Shown piece after piece: positions 58,536 through 64,000 of a stretch of 64,000 nucleotides of DNA. The notes under the pieces were generated by a model. The model saw only the letters and a program-made list of their open reading frames with translations, was not told where the DNA came from and did not search any database. Each line of letters starts with the position of its first letter. Within the stretch, counting starts at the first letter, position 1. A program made the position numbers and the translations under genes. Location: positions 38,943,665-39,007,664 of the forward strand of contig NC_065570.1 of NCBI RefSeq assembly GCF_937616625.2, written 5' to 3'. This stretch comes from Mercurialis annua. Lineage: Eukaryota; Streptophyta; Magnoliopsida; Malpighiales; Euphorbiaceae.

Positions 58536-60077
58536 CTAGGCCCAATCTACATTAAATCTAATTCCCATGGACCTAGTATGACTCTCATGCTTAGGCTGTG
58601 GAAGAGCCTTAGTTAGCGGATCAGCAACATTATCATTTGTCGAAACTCTGCATATCTTCACGTCTCCTCTCTCAATGATTTCTCGAATGAGATGATAACG
58701 TCTAAGTATGTGTTTGGATCGCTGATGTGATTTGGGCTCCTTTGCTTGTGCTATGGCCCCATTGTTATCACATAACAAGTTCACTGGATCGGATATACTA
58801 GGAACAACTCCTAATCCAGTTATGAACTTTTTGATCCAAACAGCCTCCTTAGCTGCGTCTGAAGCAGCTATATACTCAGCTTCTGTTGTAGAATCAGCAA
58901 CGGTGTCCTGCTTCGAGCTCTTCCAGCTAAAAGCACCTCCATTCAAACAAAACACATATCCTGACTGTGATTTATAATCATCAATGTCAGTTTGGAAGCT
59001 AGCGTCTGTGTAACCCTTTACAATCAGCTCATCTTCCTGACCACCATATAGCAAGAATGCATCCTTGGTTCTTCTCAAGTACTTAAGGATGTTCTTAACT
59101 GCTGCCCAGTGACTTTCACCTGGATTTGACTGGTATCTGCTCGTTGTACTCAAAGCATACGAGACATCAGGTCGAGTGCACAACATTGCATACATGATAG
59201 ATCCAATAGCAGAAGCATATGGAATCTTACTCATGCGGTCTCGCTCATCCTGTGTCTTAGGACACTGAGTCTTGCTGAGACTGATGCCATGTGACATTGG
59301 CAAGAATCCTCTCTTGGAGTCTTGCATACTAAACCTGTTTAATACCTTATCAACATAAGTGCTTTGACTTAGGCCAATGAGTCTTCTAGATCTATCTCTA
59401 TAGATCTTGATGCCTAATATGTAAGCAGCATCGCCCAAGTCTTTCATTGAAAAACACTTCCCTAACCATGATTTAACATTTTGCAGTATGGGAATGTCGT
59501 TTCCAATGAGTAGTATGTCATCAACATAAAGCACTAAGAAAACAATCGCGCTCCCACTAACCTTCTTGTACACACAAGGTTCATCTTCATTCTTGATGAA
59601 TCCAAACTCTTTGATTGCTTCATCAAAACGAAGATTCCAACTCCGAGAAGCTTGCTTTAATCCATAAATGGATTTTTGAAGCTTGCAAACCTTTCCAGAA
59701 TTCTCTGGACTGGCAAAACCCTCAGGTTGTGTCATGTACACATCCTCAAGTAAGTTTCCATTAAGAAACGCTGTTTTGACATCCATTTGCCATATCTCAT
59801 AGTCATAATATGCAGCTATGGCAAGGAGAATTCGAATGGATTTGAGCATAGCAACTGGTGAAAAGGTTTCATCATAGTCTATACCATGTATTTGTCTGAA
59901 ACCTTTTGCAACTAGTCTTGCTTTATAGGTATGCACATTGCCATCCATGTCAGTCTTCATTTTGAAGACCCATTTGCACCCAATGGTTTTTACACCATCC
60001 GTTGGGTCAATCAAGGTCCAAACTTGATTATCATACATGGATTGCATTTCAGATCTCATGGCTTCGAGCCATTTTTT
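58536..60077 (-). CDS. Copia-2 Pol, C-terminal part: reverse transcriptase and RNase H
   Basis: This frame continues the Pol polyprotein after a 1-bp shift at the 6-T run 60072-60077. It is open for 507 codons from the internal Met at 60059. RT motifs are KWVFKMK, QMDVKTAFLNG, YGLKQASRSWN and catalytic YVDDILLIGND (about residues 178-188 from that Met). RNase H motifs are YTDASFQTD, ADSTTEAEYIAAS and LLCDNNGA (about 355-435), and it ends with KALPQPKHESHTRSMGIR. All expected catalytic residues that I can recognise are present. In copia elements gag and pol are normally one frame, so the break is a mutation or a base-call error. Confidence 0.93.
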   Translation of the reverse strand, partial: KKWLEAMRSEMQSMYDNQVWTLIDPTDGVKTIGCKWVFKMKTDMDGNVHTYKARLVAKGFRQIHGIDYDETFSPVAMLKSIRILLAIAAYYDYEIWQMDVKTAFLNGNLLEDVYMTQPEGFASPENSGKVCKLQKSIYGLKQASRSWNLRFDEAIKEFGFIKNEDEPCVYKKVSGSAIVFLVLYVDDILLIGNDIPILQNVKSWLGKCFSMKDLGDAAYILGIKIYRDRSRRLIGLSQSTYVDKVLNRFSMQDSKRGFLPMSHGISLSKTQCPKTQDERDRMSKIPYASAIGSIMYAMLCTRPDVSYALSTTSRYQSNPGESHWAAVKNILKYLRRTKDAFLLYGGQEDELIVKGYTDASFQTDIDDYKSQSGYVFCLNGGAFSWKSSKQDTVADSTTEAEYIAASDAAKEAVWIKKFITGLGVVPSISDPVNLLCDNNGAIAQAKEPKSHQRSKHILRRYHLIREIIERGDVKICRVSTNDNVADPLTKALPQPKHESHTRSMGIRFNVDWA

Positions 60078-62505
60078 CAGAGTCAGGACTATTTATGGCC
60101 TCTTGATAGGATGTGGGTTCTTCTTGATCCACAATCATCACATCATTGTTCTCAGTAATGAGAAATCCATATCTCATAGGATTATGACGTGTCCTATCAG
60201 ACCTCCTTTGGCCTTGTGGTACTTGTACTGGTTCAGCAATTGCTTGTTGATTCTTTTGAGGTTCCATACGTGGTACAATGCTATTTTGTGGTTCTTGAAT
60301 TTCTTCAAGTTGTACTGTACTCCCACTGGTTCCTTTGGAAATAAATTCTTTTTCCAAAAAGATACCATTTCGAGCAACAAACACTTTGTTCTCATAAGCA
60401 TTGTAGAAGTAATATCCTTTAGTTTCTTTAGGATATCCTACAAAAAGGCATTTGTCAGATTTGGGTGCTAATTTATCTGAAATTAGTCGCTTCACATAAG
60501 CTTGACATCCCCAAATCTTAAGAAAAGACAAACTAGGAGTTTTTCCAGTCCATATCTCATATGGTGTCTTTTCAACTGCCTTTGATGGAACTCTATTCAA
60601 AATGAATGCAGCGGTTTCTAAAGCATAACCCCAAAATGAGATTGGAAGATCAGTTTGACTCATCATTGATCGAACCATATCCAATAGAGTTCGATTTCTC
60701 CGTTCAGACACAGAATTCCATTGTGGTGTTCCAGGTGGAGTCAATTGAGAAACGATCCCACAATCTCTTAGATGATCTACAAATTCTTGGCTTAAATATT
60801 CACCACCTCGATCAGATCTTAGTGTTTTAATATTTTTACCAAGTTGATTTTGTACTTCATTCTTAAATATTTTGAACTTTTCAAAAGATTCAGATTTATG
60901 TTTCATCAGATAAACATAACCATATCTACTGAGATCATCAGTAAAAGTAATGAAGTACTGAAATCCACCTCTAGCATTTGTACTTAATGGACCACATACA
61001 TCTGTATGTATAAGGCCCAATAAGTTTTTAGCTCTTTCACCTTGTCCAATAAAAGGTGTTTTTGTCATTTTGCCCATTAGACAAGATTCACATGTTTCAA
61101 ATGATTCATAATCAAATGAATTCAAAAGTCCATCTCTTTGAAGTTTTGATATGCGTTTCTCATTGATATGGCCTAAACGACAATGCCAGAGATAAGTAGA
61201 GTTTAAATCATTTGACTTAAACTTCTTAGCATTGATGTTATAGATTGATTTTTCATCAGTGTCTTCAACATTTAAAATATAAAGACCACTACTGCGTGGA
61301 GCATATCCATAAAGAATGTTATTATGCGAAATACTGCATTTATTATTCCTAATAATAAATTCAAAACCATCCTTGTCCAAACAAGAAACAGAAATAATAT
61401 TCCTACACATGGTAGGTACATAATAACAATTGTTCAAAGATAAAATAAGTCCACTAGGCAAAGATAACTCATAAGTCCCTACAGCTAAAGCAGCAACTCT
61501 TGCTCCATTGCCAACTCGTAGGTCCACTTCGCCTTTTGTCAAACTTCTACTCCTTTTGAGACCCTGCACATTAGTACAAATGTGAGATCCAGATCCAGTA
61601 TCTAATACCCATGAATCAGAAGTAGAAAGATTAATTTCTATAACATGAATACCTGAAGTGGTAGTCTCACTACCCTTGTTCTTCTTCAGATCATCCAGAT
61701 ATTTCTTGCAATTCCTTTTCCAATGTCCAGGTTCCTTGCAGAAAAAGCAAGTTCCTTCCTTTGGCAGTTTTGCTTTGGGTTCATCCTTGGTCTTGGGCTT
61801 GGACTTGGGTTTAGACTTCTTGAAAGCCTTTCCCTTGCCCTTACCAGACCTTTTCATACCCTTTCCCTTGTTGACCATAAGAACATCCTTAATCTCATTC
61901 TTGATGTTCTTTTCAGCAGTTTGAAGCATCCCATGCAACTCTGTGGTGGTCTTCTCCATATTATGCATATTGAAGTTCATGATGAAACCATCATAAGCCT
62001 CAGGCAAAGATTGGAGAATAATGTCTGTAGCCAACTCTTGGGCAATTGGGAGACCGAGCCTGTCCAAATGTTCAAGATGACCCTTCATCTTCAAAACATG
62101 AGGACTAACTGAGCCGCTAGTAGTCAACTTGCAAGAAAGCAAATCCTTGATGGTATTGAACCTTTCAATTCTTGCTCTCTCTTGGAACATTTCCATGAGA
62201 TCAGTAATCATGGTGTTCGCATCCAATTCCATCATTTGCTTTTGGAGTTCATTCTCCATGCATCCAAGCATAATGCAAGTGACATCAGTAGAGTCATTGA
62301 GATGCTTCGTATAAGCATCCCTTTGAGCTCTAGTAGCAGCAGGAGCTGGTTCCTCAGGGAGGGGTTGATCAAGGATATATTCCTTTCTTTCTTGCCTAAG
62401 AACAATTCTTAGTTTTCTGCACCAGTCTAGAAAGTTAGTGCCATTGAGCTTATCCTTCTCAAGGATTGATCGCACTGATGAAGTAGGTGTAGTGTTTGTA
62501 GCCAT
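60049..62505 (-). CDS. Copia-2 Gag-Protease-Integrase
   Basis: I chose the ATG at 62505 (MATNTTPTSS); in-frame sequence upstream (to 62562) is not Gag-like. It has 818 residues, with a Gag domain to about 210, a Lys-rich basic stretch (211-250), a CCHC zinc knuckle CFFCKEPGHWKRNC (253-266), the protease active site WVLDTGSGSH (299-308), the integrase zinc region (H441, H445, CESC near 472-475), and the integrase core with HTDVCGP (D502), RSDRGGEY and SERRNRT (D,D,E). The C-terminal part ends with a 1-bp shift before RT (60072-60077). Otherwise intact. Confidence 0.93.
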   Translation of the reverse strand: MATNTTPTSSVRSILEKDKLNGTNFLDWCRKLRIVLRQERKEYILDQPLPEEPAPAATRAQRDAYTKHLNDSTDVTCIMLGCMENELQKQMMELDANTMITDLMEMFQERARIERFNTIKDLLSCKLTTSGSVSPHVLKMKGHLEHLDRLGLPIAQELATDIILQSLPEAYDGFIMNFNMHNMEKTTTELHGMLQTAEKNIKNEIKDVLMVNKGKGMKRSGKGKGKAFKKSKPKSKPKTKDEPKAKLPKEGTCFFCKEPGHWKRNCKKYLDDLKKNKGSETTTSGIHVIEINLSTSDSWVLDTGSGSHICTNVQGLKRSRSLTKGEVDLRVGNGARVAALAVGTYELSLPSGLILSLNNCYYVPTMCRNIISVSCLDKDGFEFIIRNNKCSISHNNILYGYAPRSSGLYILNVEDTDEKSIYNINAKKFKSNDLNSTYLWHCRLGHINEKRISKLQRDGLLNSFDYESFETCESCLMGKMTKTPFIGQGERAKNLLGLIHTDVCGPLSTNARGGFQYFITFTDDLSRYGYVYLMKHKSESFEKFKIFKNEVQNQLGKNIKTLRSDRGGEYLSQEFVDHLRDCGIVSQLTPPGTPQWNSVSERRNRTLLDMVRSMMSQTDLPISFWGYALETAAFILNRVPSKAVEKTPYEIWTGKTPSLSFLKIWGCQAYVKRLISDKLAPKSDKCLFVGYPKETKGYYFYNAYENKVFVARNGIFLEKEFISKGTSGSTVQLEEIQEPQNSIVPRMEPQKNQQAIAEPVQVPQGQRRSDRTRHNPMRYGFLITENNDVMIVDQEEPTSYQEAINSPDSEKMARSHEI

Positions 62506-63232
62506 CTCTACAACAATAAATATACAAGTAGCATTTAATAAAAGGCACAATAAAATTCCCACAACATATATCCATAATTCATATAAAAACCCTTAATGTT
62601 AATTTCAACAATTGAAAAATAATAGTGGGACAAGATCCATATTTCACCCTACTTCAAGTAAGCTTTGGCTTATCACTTTAAGTATGGTTTATTTAGGTAG
62701 GTAACACTTTACCAATTACATCTCATGCAATTCTTGAACATAGAATATTAACATCACATGCAGTCTTGATATTCTATCTTATACCCTAGGTTCAAAACTA
62801 TTTTGATAACCTAGTTAAGTCTAACCAAATCAAACATATGGATATCACTTTTATCCAACTTATCTTACTTAGATGACTTTATACATCATGCTTTGGCATA
62901 GCCTATACATAGCAATCTAAGTCTTGATAAGTGTTATTATAATGGGAGGTATATTGAAGACTTAATATTAAATAAGGGTTTGTTATTTATCCTATTTAGT
63001 TATCCTATCTTATCACATGTAAAATAATCATGCAAAGCATATAACCAATAAGATAAACATTAAAAACATATTATTTTACTATTTTAAATCATATTTAACA
63101 ACAATCATATAAATATGTTATTCATGATAATTTAAATCATATTTAAAATTTATCATTAAAGTATTAAAATAAAATACATGACAAAAACACGCCGGCTTAA
63201 AAGGATAACGGTCCTTAATGGGGTGTATCAGT

Positions 63233-63325
63233 GGGGTTCAAGGGGCGCGGCCCCTTGGCGGGGTCTGGGGGCAGCGCCCCTAGCGGGGTCCAAGGGGCAG
63301 CGCCCCTGGCGGGGCCCGGGGGCAG
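63233..63325 (-). repeat. GC-rich hairpin repeat block in copia-2 leader (25-27 bp, 3.6 units)
   Basis: Units begin GGGGTTC, GGGGTCT, GGGGTCC and GGGGCCC at 63233, 63260, 63285 and 63311. The first three contain GGGGC(AG)CGCCCC-like or GGGGCGCGGCCCC palindromes. It is the most GC-rich spot of the whole window and stands in very AT-rich surroundings. Confidence 0.9.
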
Positions 63326-63559
63326 ATTACGGTTTAAAATTTCTTTATCCGAAATCAATAATCTTAACTGATTACGGTTTATTTTAATATGTTCAAAACA
63401 GATTAAAATAACCCCAAAACCCTAATTACTGCATCTTAAAAACTGTTCAGAAACAATTTATTTAACACTTAAATAACAACAGTTTCATTAATTCGGCTCA
63501 TAGCAGAATTAAATACAGTTTTATAAATTATGTTCATAACATAATTAAACACAGTTTTA

Positions 63560-63800
63560 TCAATAGAATCAAAACAGTTTCACAAACAGTTTACTAATCC
63601 TATTCAAAACAGAATTACTAATAGAATCAAAACAGTTTCACAAACAGTTTACTAATCATATTCAAAACAGAATTACTAATAGAATTAAAACCAGTTTCAC
63701 AAACAGTTTACTAATCCTATTCAAAAACAGTTTTCCTAATAGAATTAAAACAGTTTCATAAACAGTTTACTAATCCTTATTCAAAAACAGTTTTATTATT
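63560..63800 (-). repeat. 58-59 bp tandem repeats (about 4 units) in copia-2 leader
   Basis: CAGTTTCA(C/T)A-AACAGTTTACTAATC recurs near 63575, 63633, 63692 and 63751. Each unit also contains AAAACAG and CTAATAGAAT. Outside the array the motif AACAGTTT recurs irregularly from 63440 on. Confidence 0.88.
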
Positions 63801-64000
63801 CTGTTTCCCCTTTTCTTATCAATTCGTATGAACATTAATACTACGAAACCTTTAATCAAATTAAAACGTAATATTAATTTAGAACAATATATTCGAAGTT
63901 TTAATCACATTAAACAATTAATCAAATTAATTCTTCATACTATTTTTCATACAATTAATCACATAAACGTTTTATTTATAATTACAACGAATTATAATTC

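Larger units (their letters stand above)
57010..64000 (-). mobile_element. Copia-2: Ty1/copia LTR retrotransposon, nearly intact, 5' end outside window
   Basis: On the minus strand it has a 3' LTR (57010-58521), a PPT (58522-58532), pol and gag frames (58536-62505) and a long leader (62506 to the window end). No primer site or second LTR is seen before 64000, so the 5' LTR lies beyond. The left flank is GAAAA (57005-57009). The same PPT and similar integrase/RT pattern as copia-1 place both in related lineages, probably TORK/Angela-like. Apart from one 1-bp shift the coding region looks complete. Confidence 0.92.
62506..64000 (-). other. Copia-2 5' leader (untranslated), incomplete
   Basis: At least 1.5 kb of AT-rich leader precedes gag on the element strand. 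It holds a GC-rich hairpin repeat block (63233-63325) and an array of about 58-bp repeats (63560-63800). No open frame is supported. Such a long leader could contain packaging or translation signals. Confidence 0.75.

Overview
The window is nuclear DNA of a flowering plant, almost certainly a eudicot. The evidence is one intact EIN3/EIL transcription factor gene, plant-type Ty1/copia and Ty3/gypsy elements with initiator-tRNA-Met primer sites, plant L1-type LINEs, a Stowaway MITE and a Pack-MULE. The species cannot be named from the sequence. Apart from the EIL gene (47.7-50.1 kb, minus strand) nearly everything recognisable is transposable-element DNA, much of it nested.

Layout. 1-13.8 kb is a nest read from its right-hand ends. 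A copia LTR (LTR2) holds a plus-strand LTR of a family called X here, which holds a minus-strand X LTR, which holds a copia element (copia-1) with nearly identical 2-kb LTRs but a wrecked coding region. 14.0-14.6 kb is a third, older copia LTR piece. From 14.6 to 44.8 kb a decayed Ty3/gypsy pol gene (RT half on the left, RNase H/integrase half on the right) is split by a 27.7-kb insertion flanked by a near-perfect 5-bp duplication. That insertion is element A, a gypsy-like LTR element with no recognisable coding. It carries a broken LINE in its 5' LTR, a solo X LTR with a Pack-MULE inside it in its internal region, and in its 3' LTR a related non-autonomous element (B) on the minus strand, itself hit by a Stowaway MITE.

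44.8-47.3 kb is AT-rich and has an LTR scrap, a long AT microsatellite and a MULE-like MITE. The EIL gene follows on the minus strand, with a probable 5'-UTR intron. About 0.6 kb upstream of its probable 5' end lies a nearly complete LINE (50.7-55.7 kb) with an RRM-type ORF1 and an ORF2 broken by a few lesions. After a 303-bp tandem duplication and a gypsy-like LTR scrap, a minus-strand copia element (copia-2, 57.0 kb to past the window end) has gag, protease, integrase, RT and RNase H in two frames, separated by a single 1-bp shift in a homopolymer.

The least ordinary signals are in the LTRs of the A/B/X group. First, a motif near CTCGGTTGAACTATCTCGGG is repeated at a constant distance from the LTR 3' end. 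Second, arrays of short palindromes sit at the same LTR position in A and B but with unrelated unit sequences, and with unit counts that differ between the two LTRs of one element. I found no CRISPR array, rRNA gene, tRNA gene or host operon-like system.
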